A stretch of DNA of 64,000 nt from Saccharum officinarum (lineage: Eukaryota; Streptophyta; Magnoliopsida; Poales; Poaceae), in NCBI GenBank assembly GCA_020631735.1, contig CM036158.1, forward strand, positions 80,033,447 to 80,097,446, in the 5' to 3' direction. Both the position numbers and the translations under genes were made by a program. A model generated the notes under the pieces. It ran no database searches. It worked only from the letters and a program-made list of their open reading frames with translations, and was not told where the DNA came from. Below are positions 54,023 to 64,000 of this stretch, piece by piece. Position 1 is the stretch's first letter; every line of letters begins with the position of its first letter.

Positions 54023-55736
54023 TACACAATGAACCAATTATGTGGCTACTGCAATCATCTATAAGATAAGGTAGACTCAAACCCTCTTCCCAATTATATG
54101 TAGAAATAAAAAGAAGGGCAATCTACCCTGCCCTTGAATGAGAATGGAATTCTATTACCAAGTTGTTATAGTGCAGTTAGATAGTCAACAAAAAACAACC
54201 TTAGAACTCTTACATCATGTAGATTTTCCTCCTATATTGAGCAGTTATCAAGTTCATTTCTTCTACTACTTGATTGACTTACAGTACAATTAGCACCAAG
54301 TTGTTTCAGTGGATCTTAATCACCATAGGATTCCAGCTTTATGATTGTTGAAAGGCTTTAACTACTTGTTTGTTTTGCTTTTACCTGATATTAGTACTCG
54401 TTGATAGTCTTGGTACTGTTATTAACAAGCAGTGTAAATATTTGACTACGGTATTTTTTCTATGTTTGCAGATGATATGTTGATCTTAAATGTGTTGCAG
54501 AGTCTGGTAAGTGCAGCTGATAAGATGTCAAAAGTCAAGATTAATTTTCCTTCAGGTTATCTTCCATTACAGCTCTTACTCTATTTCGTTTTTCACATTA
54601 TAATACTATCTCATTCATGATACTCATTGACTACGTTTCTATTTCTCTTACGTACTGATCCAGGTACACTTAGAAGTGAGACTACATTATCTGATACTGA
54701 TAGGAAGGATGAAGGGATTTCTGTGGTTGATCTATCTAAACAAGGGAAGCCAGTTGGTGAATGCAGCATACAAGGCCAATAAGAAAAAGCACACTGAGTT
54801 ATTAGATGCAGAGGTAAAATAATTTTGGATAGTGAGCTGTATTTTTGCGCCAATTCAATTAAGCATGAATGTGCTGATGTTCAGCTTTTCCACCTAAGTT
54901 TTTCTTTGATTTGATGCAGTTATTTTGCATTTTGAACTTTAGCGTGTCAATTGCATCCCAATATTTCATTAAATCTCGGGTGATGTTCATGGGAAGTCAT
55001 TGCTTATTTAATACCGATTGGTTATCTATTTGATCAATTTATTATGTCCAGTGTCCACTATCTAGATGTGTTTATTGTCTGAAGCCATCTTAATTATTTG
55101 TCAATATTTTTTTCTCAAACATGCAGGAGAGCTGCATGCCATTGTATTAAAGATACCAAAAGGGTCCGATTACATGCCGGTTCCATGGCTAGGGTTAGCC
55201 TTGTATTACATTCACGTCCTTATATACAGCAGAAATAGCCTAGGAACCTGCCTCTAGTGTCCTTGACACAGTAACACTGTTAGTCAACTGCCCTAGACAA
55301 CAGAAACAACTATTGGTCAACATTGATGTGTTCTCCGTTGTGACAATGTTAGTTTCTTTTGATACTCTTATGATAATTCTCATTTGCGTTCTCTTCCTTT
55401 CTTGCAGGTGCCTGCTGAAGAACAAAATGTAGCACATTCTATGAATATCACTGAGGATACCCTGAATTCTGACTCTGCAAGAGGAATATGAGATTTACTA
55501 GAATCAACTGTAAATAATATTTCGTCTCAAGTATACTCCAATGTGCCAAGGGAAATCAACCCTGAAATAAGTATGCCAAGAAGAAGAAAAATGAAACACA
55601 AAATACATAGGAAAAAAATCATGTGTCATGCAATGAAAGTTCAGATAATTTATAGGTACAGTATATGCTATATATTATCAACTTTGCAGATTTCTATATA
55701 GCCTCTGCATGGAGCCCTAAATCTGACTGTTTTCAG

Positions 55737-56288
55737 GAAAAAAAAAATTGCTGCACTGTTTGTCATCTGAATCGCTTCGCGGATGGTGTACATATGATTG
55801 GTTCTACAGCGCAGTTGATTTTCTTTGGTTTATGGACAATGAGTTTGCAAAGTGCTTAAATCATCCATATTTGAGGCATATTTCAAGGCTGGCTAGATCT
55901 GGGTGGAGCATAGTACGAAGGTAATAAGTTGTAGCATTTGTTCTTTTAATCCTTAGATTTGTTGTTATTTTGTTTGTTTAAGTTGTAACTAAAATAACTT
56001 TTTTCTGCAGCTATTGTCGCAAGCCCCGATGCTTTTTTGATAATTTTCTGGTGATGGAAAGAAAACAACTTGAGGATTATCGAGAAGAAGTTAGGAAATA
56101 CTATGCCCAGCTAAGTGTCACTAGATTATCTACTAGTGGACCTAACTTGGCCATTTTCAATTGGTCAGCAGGTCATCGTTCGCCACCCAAGTTCTAGGGA
56201 ACTTTGTGATGGTAAAGTGGTGATGGTGGAGACGGATTGTTGCAAGGTCCAGTTTGATAACCCTGAACTTGGTGTTGACCTAGTAAAG
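55737..56288 (+). other. DIRP domain exons of the ALY-like locus (frameshifted)
   Basis: The first exon (55,737-55,920) contains GWCTYDWFYSAVDFLWFMDN and HISRLARSGWSIVR. The second (56,011-56,288) contains KPRCFFDNFLVMERKQLEDY, then, after a frame change near 56,113, VDLTWPFSIGQQVIVRHPSS and KVQFDNPELGVDLVK. This is the diagnostic domain of the LIN9 family. The one-frame break after YYAQLS inactivates it. Confidence 0.85.
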
Positions 56289-56781
56289 GTACATTTCTTC
56301 TATATTTGCTGTTTTTAGCAGTTATCAATAAACTTGTTACTCTGTGCAGGCAATTGGACAGCTAATCATATTTAGCATTCAATCATCAGTTTTCACTGCA
56401 GGCAGCAAAATCACCTTTCTAATTCTTTAAGCAGCTCTATTTTTTTTGTAAGATCATTTTTGTGGAAATGCAGTGGCAAGCCTTTTGTTTTACATGTGAG
56501 GACCATGAACAAATATGCCCAAACAAAAACCCACTCCGAAACCAGATTGTCAGCCTTTGTATTACTGGTGTCCAGCTACAATGTTGATAATGTGCAAGGA
56601 TGACTACCGTTTCTGAGAACGTTTTGAGCAATACAAAGTAAAAGCTAGACATTTGAAAGGAGTTTCTAGGGGACAACACACAAATTTTGCTTTGGAAATA
56701 TGCCCTATAATCTAAACCAATCACGAATATGTACCATGTATCTTTTGGATGGAGTACATACGATGGTTCATATGCAATTCA

Positions 56782-57012
56782 GGGGATGTTTGGTTGGAGG
56801 AGTTAAAGTTTAACAAACACTGTAACACTTTCGTCTTATTTGATAAAAAGTTTCCAATCTTAAACTAATTAGGCTTAATAGATTCGTCTCGTAAATTACT
56901 TCTAATCTGTGTCGACATGCATACAATTAGTCTACATTTAGTACTCCATGTATTTAAGGGAACATTGATGTGATGGGAATTAAACTTTAACTTATGCAAA
57001 CCAAACATGTTC
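56782..57012. mobile_element. MITE with GGATGTTTGGTT ends in the ALY intron
   Basis: The start GGGGATGTTTGGTTGG and the end CAAACCAAACATGTTC are inverted. The internal TAATAGATTCGTCTCGTAAATT core links it to the GGCCTGTTTAGTT superfamily of MITEs. Confidence 0.6.
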
Positions 57013-57290
57013 TTAGCTTGTGACGATTCATGCACTTTTGGCTGGGTTTTCATGCATTTTATTTTAGTTATTACTTGTACTAGCTAAATGCCTGTGCGTT
57101 GCTACGGGAATCTTAAAATTTTCAATGCAATTCAACACAATAAAAGTAAGAAAAAATAGCAGGTTAGGAGCTTAAATTTTCAACACAGTAAGAGTATCAA
57201 AAAGTAGTGGGTAGAAATGAAGACAAATAAAATTTAACTTGGCTTAGCAACATAATGTTTCGAGCCACATTCAAATAAATAAGCGTCCGA

Positions 57291-57402
57291 CCTGTTCGCT
57301 TGGCAGAAAAGCTATGGCAGAAAGTACTGTTCGCTGATTTGTTGTGAGAGAAAAACAATGTTGAATGGCTGGATGATTCGGCTTATAAGTTCAAGCGAAC
57401 AT
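57291..57402. mobile_element. Short MITE with CCTGTTCGCTTGG ends
   Basis: CCTGTTCGCTTGG at the left is inverted at the right as TTCAAGCGAACATAG. The core is CTGATTTGTTGTGAGAGAAAA. Same family as 3,709-3,806. Confidence 0.6.
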
Positions 57403-57456
57403 AGTAACAATGTCGAAATAAGTGCACGATAGATAAGTCCTCCACAACTATCTCTT

Positions 57457-58110
57457 TCATTGTCTTATGCCCGTGATGCGGCTAAGATATTCTCGTACGA
57501 ATAGAGGAATCATGCACTGCCGTGAATTCCCATCATACGTCAATAGGTTGATCACAAATTTCTTCCATAGTCTTTGGCCATCCTGTGCACAAGACAAACA
57601 TAAATAATAAGTTGGAAATACATATATATAGATGACCACAAACATAAAAGTATTGCACTCACCGTGGAGATTGGCATGAGTTTTCCATTGTTCCATGCGG
57701 ACATGAATGGAAGAAGGATGAAGGCATTTAAATCCCTATAGCATAGTAAATGATCAATTTAGTCAAAAAAATGATCAACTTAACAGTCCATTTCTATATA
57801 TAGCATAATGAAAGGTGGTTCAAATGAAGTTACCTATCTTCTATGACTGGAATGCCACTTGGGAGTATATGTTTCCAAGCAAAGACATCGACAGCACATT
57901 CAGGGGCTTGCACTCCCATTGCAAGTCTATAACTGTTGGAAACATTGATAATTCTATGCACATAGCGCTTGTATGGCATATCTTTACACCAATCAGGAAT
58001 AAGAGTAGGATCAAGCACAGTGTAACTCTATCACAGCTTAAATCGTTGGGCTACTTCAGTCCACCAATCCTCACGATCTATTGAGCAAGATTGCACAAAA
58101 GAACATTTGA
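57457..58110 (-). pseudogene. Unidentified three-exon gene fragment, antisense in an ALY intron
   Basis: On the minus strand three coding pieces are joined by plausible introns: about 58,110-57,834 (DREDWWTEVAQRFKL, then LIPDWCKDMPYKRYVHRIIN and GVQAPECAVDVFAWKHILPS), 57,735-57,663 (DLNAFILLPFMSAWNNGKLM) and 57,582-57,457 (DGQRLWKKFVINLLTYDGNS, ending at TGA). Donors GTAACT and GTGAGT and acceptors CTATAG and CACAG are visible. A stop interrupts the first piece near 58,030. I do not recognise the family. A 28-bp match to the TEVAQRFKL region recurs at about 59,601-59,628, so the source sequence exists in more than one copy. TE-like sequence starting CTAGCTAAATGCCTGTGCG near 57,081 may be the vehicle that brought it. 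Confidence 0.5.
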
Positions 58111-60330
58111 TGGTTTAATCAATTCTTCCATGCTCGCTTTCACAAAGAAAAAAAAACCATGGTTCTGTATGTACCTGTTTGCAATTTGCAGTGATTTTCA
58201 CTTAAAATTCCTGAGTGTCTACCTACAGTAAATAATTAAGCTCTAGGCAAGAACCAGGAAGAACAAAATGAAAATATAGTTAAGCACTGCCAGTAACATA
58301 ATGCTCTGTATGTACTATTTAATATTCATGGGCTAAACGAAACATGGAGTGCCATCTAAATTCTAAACTGATGTACGAAAGAAAATTTTCAGTTCTCTTA
58401 GTTAGCAAGGATGGGGCTTTCTTTGGCATCTCGCTAACTGAGCAGCAACAAAAGGAGAGCTCACGTGCGCCATCTCCATGCACAAACACAAATTGATTAG
58501 TCAATTTCCAGTTAATTTATCGCTCACACTCACAAAGCCAAAGGTCTGATAGACTACTTTCTGTCTAGATCTGATCAGAGAAAGAAGCTAGCTAGCACTT
58601 GTGTGTGCTGTTTTTGCTTTTCTTTTTCTAAATTTTACTTGTGCAAATCTCAATCTTACTGATGGGCCCAACCAAATTTACCAGATAATAGTGTTAAGCT
58701 AGATACAATGTGCCTGACCAGCTAGAGGATCCACATTGACAGAGCATTGGAGCTTACACCTTATTCAAAAGCAAAGTAGTAGTTGTCTCGATGTGTTGGT
58801 TCTCCTTAACAGGTTCCTGATAATGCAGAAGAGAAATACATGCTCATATTCAAATGCTTGATATAAGACAATGAAATAAACCAAAAATTTTGATAAACTA
58901 TGGATTTAGACAGCCACATAATTTATCAGTAGTCAGTGGTGTATATTGTGCTTTCAGATCGGGCTTTTTCTTCTTTGATATATATTGTGCCTAGTCAGCA
59001 GTGACTATTGGTTGATCACTTCTAGGGCCGGAGTGGGAGCTGGGCACACCGAGTTAATTCTATTTGAACCTAATGTTGTCAAATTAGCGCTTAATATCAG
59101 GTACAATACTATGCTCCTCAACCAAAAACTATTTCAAATGTCCTTATGCTAAAAATTCAATTAAAATACTATGTGAACCAAATAGTGTGCAGATTAACTA
59201 AGCAATTCCACATGCTAATGTGTGTTTCCATTTAAATAACTAACTATATGTGACACATGCTCATAGCATTTGTTATTCTTCTCAACCACAGAGAAATTAC
59301 TTAAAGATCCAAGTAGCTGAACACATGAAGCCATAAGACTGACTAAGAAGTAAGAAATCACAAAGCTACCAAACAAGAACTCATAAAAAAAGCTTATCAG
59401 TAGGTTAAATTCAACTAAAAATATTTGCCACATCATGCAAGGAAAAGAATGGGCTCAAATTCAGTTGAAGCTCTTAGATTCAGAACAGCAGGCTGGACAT
59501 CAGACTTCTCTGATTGCTATAACTATAAATCTCAGACTCAGCTCATCTTGATACAACAGGGACCTGCCTGCTATTGCTATTAGTATGAGTGCCCGTGTAA
59601 TCACAGCTTAAATCGTTGGGCTACTTCATTCCAACATGCAATGGTTGTGATGCTTCCAATTTATTAAGAATAAACAAGTTATCACAAAAAAATGATTTTG
59701 CTGAACTGATTCCTGACACTGCATTGTTAGTTTTTTTTAATAAATAACTCAGGACAGGTTGGCCCATACTGGCTATAGTATGTTTGTTCATTGATTCTAG
59801 ATTTCATGGAGGGGTTGCCGAACAATTCATTAAACTGTTCTTAGGAGCTACCTAGAGTTTCTTAATATATAGTTGCATTACTGAACTTCCTGGTCTATCA
59901 CATTTTCTGGTTCTGCATTTTCAGTGTCAAACAGATAATGGAATTTCTGTCTTCAATAGTTCAGTTGTATATACCTACAAAATATATGCTCTAATATTTG
60001 TGTCATTATGCCTATTTGCAGCAAGGAACTTTGGAGATAGAATTTTTTAACCCAAATGACCATGACAAATCGATACAACAGGTCTGAGTTGACCTTATAC
60101 AGATGGTGATTACAGTTCTGAATGTATTGGAAATGTTTCAGTTATGAGGTGGAATGCTGCGACAAGGTAAGCATTCCCATTGCAACATCAGAAGAGAAAG
60201 GGATGAGTACCTGTGTGGATCTGCACCACGAACAGGAGGTGGGGTCCAATCGGCAACAGGGCACCAACGGCTTCTGCAGCACACCGTCGTATTCGTCGGG
60301 TCCTTCACCTAGCCCCTGCTCAATCGCGTG
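58111..60330 (+). other. Large ALY intron, no further gene recognised
   Basis: Apart from the 28-bp repeat at 59,601-59,628 I find no coding or RNA signal. The intron between DIRP and the DTDCMP exon is about 4.6 kb and is clearly expanded by insertions. Confidence 0.4.
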
Positions 60331-60670
60331 GTTTCCCTCCGTGTACGACAGGGTGAGCTTGGGGAGGCGGTGGATGTGGCGCCAGATCCTTGCGGCGGCG
60401 CGTCCCGCGGCGTCGGGGCGGAGGAGCAGCTCCGGGAGCCGCTGGCGGCGCCGACGGTGCTGGTGACGGCGGCGCGAGGGTGAGGATGAGGTCGCTAGGG
60501 CGCGGGCGATGGGTGGCGGCGGCATGCCAGATCCTGCGGCGACGCAGGTCGTGGAGGCGTTGGTGGCGGTGGCGGCGGCACGTCCCGCGGCGTCGAGGCA
60601 GAGGAGCAGCTCCGGGAGCCGCTGGGCAGGCGCATGGGTGAGGAGGGAGGGGCAGGCGCGCGGCGCGTAT
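60330..60670. repeat. GC-rich block with an internal direct duplication
   Basis: GTCCCGCGGCGTCG followed by GAGGAGCAGCTCCGGGAGCC occurs at about 60,398-60,442 and again at about 60,578-60,622 with few changes. Minus-strand frames show RIWRHIHRLPKLTLSYTEGN, which resembles exon sequence, but no family could be assigned. It is an insertion in the ALY intron, possibly captured gene DNA. Confidence 0.45.
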
Positions 60671-60930
60671 TAGGCGAGGGGAGTCGCTGTGAAAGCTTTT
60701 GCGGGAGCGAGGGGAGTCACTGTGAACGATTGTTTTTACTGTGTTTTAGTTGTGTGTGTATATATATAGAGAGAGATCCATGCCAAATCATGACTTTGGG
60801 TCAACATTTTCCTTTTTTAGCTGAAAAAAAATCTATGGTTTCTGCATCAATGTGGTTGAGAATCCCAATATGTGGTAGGTGCTGTTTTTTTTTCATGAAG
60901 ACGTGCATAACTCAACCTTTTCTTTTTCAG

Positions 60931-61150
60931 GACACTGATTGTATGCCTGTACATTGGCTAGATAATATTTGTGATGACAACAGGAGCACTTCCGTTTCTC
61001 ATGATGTGCATAACATACTGGAGATGGATCACATTCCCAACCATAGACCAAGGGGTAGCTGGGATCATACCATTAATGGACTTCCCTTATTATCTGAGTA
61101 GCCCAATAGTCTGGACACTACACCAGATGAACAGCTGTAAAATGTTTACC
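60931..61150 (+). other. Post-DIRP exon of the ALY-like locus with two stops
   Basis: After TTTTTCAG the frame reads DTDCMPVHWLDNI, the conserved element directly following the DIRP domain in ALY. It stays open to TAG at 61,099-61,101 and meets TAA at 61,138-61,140 in the same frame. A Stowaway MITE begins 17 bp further on. Confidence 0.75.
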
Positions 61151-61166
61151 GAGGCTAAAGTAATTA

Positions 61167-61430
61167 CTCCTTCCAGGTTGGTAAAAAAAGTCATTTTAGA
61201 CAACGACACAGTCTCCAAATAAAGCATAACTTTGACTTTATTTTTTTATAAAAATATTTATTTAAAAGTGATATATGTATACTTTTATGAAAGTATATTT
61301 CAAGACAAATCTATTCGTATGGTTTTCACATTTCTAAACTCAACAGCTTAAAAGTTATTCATGATTTATATTCCTAATGTTTGACCCAAACCTGGTTCAA
61401 AATGACTTCTTTTACCAACCTGGAGGGAGT
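61167..61430. mobile_element. Stowaway-like MITE with CTCCTTCCAGGTTGG ends
   Basis: CTCCTTCCAGGTTGGTAAAA at the left is inverted at the right (TTTTACCAACCTGGAGGGAG), with TA on both sides (61,165-61,166 and 61,431-61,432). Non-coding, AT-rich interior. Confidence 0.82.
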
Positions 61431-61537
61431 ATGTATTTACATATAATGCTGCCAGTCCTTTGACTGTTCTGTAGAATGTAATACTCCTGAACGTAGCATC
61501 TCAGACTCAAATCTTTTGTTGATGTTTTTACTGGCAG

Positions 61538-62300
61538 GCTGAATACTCTGTAGACAGTGAAGAAACACATAAAGAGAGTACTTCTGATGGCATTGTACAA
61601 TCTATAGATTTCCGAAACAACAATGAGGAAAACTATGATCAGCTAAAGTCAGACTGTTGTGCATTTGTACAAAGCTTGCAATCACAAGCCAGGGATATGG
61701 TAAACGAAGTCATGAAGGTTGGTCAATGCCTCACCTGCAATTAACGTCTTATGTTGGATTGATTTTTTTTCTCGCTCGATGTATGTTTCATAGGCTTAGC
61801 GATTCTGAAGATTAAGAGGCAGGCGCAGGAAAAAGGAATGGAGCTGCTACTGGACGTGTCCAGCTCCCATCAAACCCTATAATGAACTGCACCGCTACAG
61901 TTCTCGCAATCAAGGTACAAAAACTTACCTAGGTTGTGTTCACTTCGCGAAAAGTAGGTGAAAAGTTACTGTAACATCTTTCGTTGTTATTTGGCAAAAT
62001 TTGTCAAATCATAGACTAACTAGGCTCAAAAGATTCGTCCCGACATTTACAGACAAACTATGCAATTAGTTATCTTTTTTACCTACATTTAATGCTTCAT
62101 GCATGCGTCGAAACATTTGATGTGATGGATGGAAGAGAAAATATTTTGGGTTGGGATGGGGAAGTGAACAAGGCCCTACTGTGATTTTTTTTTCATAACT
62201 CACTGTGATTGCATGCAGCACCTTGCGGATTCGTGGTATCCACCTGCCAACATAGCAGGTGTCCTGGTGGCTGGAGCTGCGGTCGAGCTATTCAGAGAAC
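61538..62300 (+). other. C-terminal exons of the ALY-like locus
   Basis: The exon at 61,538-61,717 is undamaged (CCAFVQSLQSQARDMVNEVM). The exon to 61,914 ends PSNPIMNCTATVLAIK but has TAA at 61,813-61,815. The exon from 62,219 gives HLADSWYPPANIAGVLVAGA. Together these match the conserved Cys-x-Ala-Thr helix and YPPA motif at the ALY C-terminus. The last exon is broken by a poly(A) insertion and a MITE. Confidence 0.75.
61932..62175. mobile_element. MITE, GGCCTTGTTCACTTC family, with CTA target duplication
   Basis: GGTTGTGTTCACTTCGCG at the left and GGGGAAGTGAACAAGGCC at the right are inverted. CTA flanks both sides (61,929-61,931 and 62,176-62,178). The core AAAAGATTCGTCCCGACATT matches the copies at 4,047 and 49,465. 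Confidence 0.8.
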
Positions 62301-62348
62301 CTTGCGATCTCCCCTCAAAAAAAAAAAAAAAAGAGAACCTTGCGATCT
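62294..62348 (+). mobile_element. Poly(A) micro-insertion with 17-bp target-site duplication in the last ALY exon
   Basis: AGAGAACCTTGCGATCT occurs at 62,294-62,310 and 62,332-62,348. Between them lie only CCCCTC and 15 A. It is a target-primed reverse transcription footprint inside former coding sequence. Confidence 0.8.
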
Positions 62349-62411
62349 ACAAGGACAGGAACATATCTCGACCATAACCAACCAAACAGTAGCGCTTCTG
62401 CCAACAACGGA

Positions 62412-62530
62412 GCTGTTCGGCTGGAATTATAAGCCGGCTGAAAAACACTGTTGGCTGATTTTTTATGAGAGAAAAATACTGTTCCGGCTGAAAAAACAAT
62501 CTGAATAAGACGGATTATAAGCCACAGGGC
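62412..62530. mobile_element. Short MITE with GCTGTTCGGCT ends
   Basis: GCTGTTCGGCTGGAATTATA at the left and, inverted, GGCCCTGTGGCTTATAATCC at the right. The core ATTTTTTATGAGAGAAAAAT is related to the 57,291 family. Confidence 0.55.
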
Positions 62531-63149
62531 CAACATTGGACAACGCATGTTTCTCATGCAACTAGCTAGACTTCCCGCAGCCGCCTTCCTGATCTGCCGG
62601 GCCCAACAGTAAAAGCTGTCGGCATGGCAGTCCTGTGGCGATTTTGATTTGCTACAATTTTGTTGGCGAGTCCTGTTGCGTGGCAGTAGTAAAATAGGAG
62701 GAAAGCTCTGATGTACGTCATTGACCCATTGTAGTGATGCCTCATTGCTCTTGTCACCTGATATACTCTCGCATGAACAGAATGAAGGTATGCATATACC
62801 GACTATTGAGCTGCATGCATAATGAAAAAAAGGTGGACAATTCACTATTTTAACACTCCCGTATTAGAAATGAAGGAGCTTAGTCACTGGATCTCCAGTC
62901 TAATTATATGAACACAAACTCATCTAATATGGATTGGAACACACTAACCATAACCCAGGCAGTGGTGTTGCCGTCTGTTGATCTTGACGGAGCTTTGGCG
63001 AAGTGGCTTCTCCTGGATGACGGCGAGGAAGCGAAGCGGCGGCCTTCACCGTGATCCGGTACTTGTAAGGATCGGTGACAAAGTTTAGTTGACGATTGGA
63101 CCCTGTCGCCGTGCTTGCGTTTGACCGCACACAAGTCTACTGGATATAC
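62531..63149. other. Intergenic, no gene recognised
   Basis: Short open frames on both strands (for example 62,904-63,134 minus) have no domain or start context. Confidence 0.4.
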
Positions 63150-64000
63150 ACTAGGTTTTTCTAAATGCTGCTATCTCTAATAAAAAAGGATTTTTGCGTC
63201 ATAGGTTCCAAATGTAGCAAATAACCTAGTAAGCTAGACTAGAAATGTAAAACACGCAACAAGAAATACAAAGTAAATGTGGAAATATAAATTGAGTTAG
63301 AGAATATAAAATCCTGCACAACAATCTTTTTTACTAAGATATTAGAATGCTCATGCTTTTCACTAGTCGCATAGGCCAACTTCCCGCGGGGTAACTCCGT
63401 GAATAGCCCATAGATTTTCCCCACACGCAAGTGGGTTTCTGTGTGGCTTCTCCCACACCGCTCTCTACCATCTTCGCTATGGAGAGCTTTGGCCAAAACG
63501 TTAATGGCCTCTTGTCCTTCGTACACCGCCGGCGGCCACACCTCAAACAAGGTGGTGTGATCTCGCAAAATTACAAATCTCTCGGAGTACAATCTTAGTG
63601 CGGCAAGTGCCGATAGTAAAGAGGTATGCAAACTCCATTAAACACTAGGCCTAAACCTAGAGCAAACACTAAAGTGGCCTCTAACTAGCCACAACACTAT
63701 CCATATTTTGCTAATCGTCTAATCTTTTTTTAAGCACTTTTTGTGTCTAGAACACTAATAGATGAGCCTCAACTCAACTATATATAGCCCAAACACTTTC
63801 AACTAGCCGTTGGAAGAAGTGAGCATTGGAAGTTTCGGTGGTCACACTAGAGAGAATTCTGGTATCCATTGCCACGTCGACTAGCCGATGCCGATCATTG
63901 GAAGTCTTTTCTCTGGTGGTATTACCCGGTTCACCAAAAGTATGCGGTGCACAAGTCCAATTGTGCCTCAGACCTGAGCCTCACTCTACTTATCTGGTGC
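63150..64000 (-). repeat. Probable truncated Copia-type LTR, minus strand, running off the window
   Basis: Read on the minus strand, a TATATATA box (63,779-63,786) follows sequence ending CCAACGGCTAGTTGAAAG. It is followed by a U5-like stretch ending ATTTAGAAAAACCTAG near 63,150. The layout resembles SIRE/Opie LTRs (compare TATAAATA and the 3' part of LTR-A). No terminal TG/CA or PBS is seen, so the 3' end is lost and the 5' end lies outside the window. The 130-codon frame at 63,239-63,631 is not supported as a gene. Confidence 0.42.

Larger units (their letters stand above)
50535..62411 (+). pseudogene. ALWAYS EARLY/LIN9-like gene with decayed 3' half
   Basis: Homolog of plant ALY proteins (LIN9/Mip130 family, chromatin-associated cell-cycle and developmental regulators). 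Exons found: non-coding to 50,761; 51,375-51,506 (ATG at 51,411); 51,640-51,735; 51,821-51,883; 52,103-52,180; 52,729-52,903; 53,082-53,522; 54,472-54,555; 54,664 onward; 55,409-55,655; 55,737-55,920; 56,011-56,288; 60,931 to about 61,150; 61,538-61,717; about 61,794-61,914; 62,219 onward. The first eight coding exons splice in phase. Lesions: TAA 54,780-54,782; TGA 55,489-55,491; frame changes near 55,640 and 56,113; TAG 61,099-61,101; TAA 61,138-61,140; TAA 61,813-61,815. The intact part would give 383 residues with only the SANT domain. Introns show it is not a processed copy. Family identity is firm; functional status is inferred. Confidence 0.82.

Noticed and set aside
57078..57115. Helitron or other element boundary at CTAGCTAAATGCCTGTGCG
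   Set aside because: The motif resembles a common grass transposon end, but no partner terminus, hairpin or target duplication was found, so no element could be delimited.
63239..63631. 130-codon minus-strand frame as a host gene
   Set aside because: It lies within sequence organised like a Copia LTR and contains no recognisable domain.

Overview
The window is nuclear DNA from a grass, most likely a panicoid such as sorghum, sugarcane or Miscanthus. That inference rests on the Stowaway and GGCCTGTTTAGTT-type MITEs, the long-LTR gypsy-type derivative, the SIRE/Opie-class Copia element, the CACTA element with TAGTCCCGG subterminal repeats, and intron-rich plant genes. About two thirds of the window (7,508-49,756) is a single nest of transposable elements. 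No rRNA gene, tRNA gene or CRISPR array is present. A 100-N gap (20,966-21,065) and clustered single-base indels on both sides of it indicate an incompletely polished long-read assembly.

Left flank (1-7,507): a GC-rich nested tandem repeat, an unrecognised GC-rich island, and one compact minus-strand gene (2,472-2,930, with TATA box and AATAAA). The gene encodes a 152-aa protein ending in a single TPR-like motif. Several MITEs and a 1.3-kb TIR element follow.

Transposon nest (7,508-49,756): a MITE was split by a minus-strand, LARD-like retrotransposon with 5.4-kb LTRs, a perfect GGATG target-site duplication, PBS and PPT, and no coding domain. Its internal region was then hit by SIRE/Opie-class Copia sequence (13,887-30,120: LTR-gag-pol-gap-LTR-gag-pol-LTR). 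Its right LTR was hit by a 10.68-kb CACTA element (38,638-49,317, TSD TAT). The CACTA element carries three minus-strand genes: an uninterrupted 1,118-codon TNP2-type transposase, an eight-exon second gene joining a Transposase_24-type region to a Ulp1/C48-like cysteine protease domain, and a small GRF-zinc-finger gene. A second internal block of subterminal-type repeats, containing a perfect 82-bp palindrome and followed by a TATA box, lies in front of the second gene.

Right flank (49,757-62,500): a plus-strand, intron-containing homolog of ALWAYS EARLY/LIN9 (SANT domain, DIRP domain, conserved C-terminal helix). Its promoter and the first eight exons are coherent. Downstream exons carry several nonsense codons and frameshifts, so the locus is either a duplicated pseudogene or a source of an N-terminal-only protein. 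Its introns and last exon carry MITEs, poly(A) retro-insertions with long target-site duplications, and an antisense three-exon fragment of an unidentified gene. The window ends in what looks like a truncated Copia LTR on the minus strand (about 63,150-64,000).

Functionally there is little cooperative gene content. The TPR-like gene is the only plausible ordinary host gene that looks intact. The CACTA genes form a near-complete transposition set. The remaining coding sequence is in decay.
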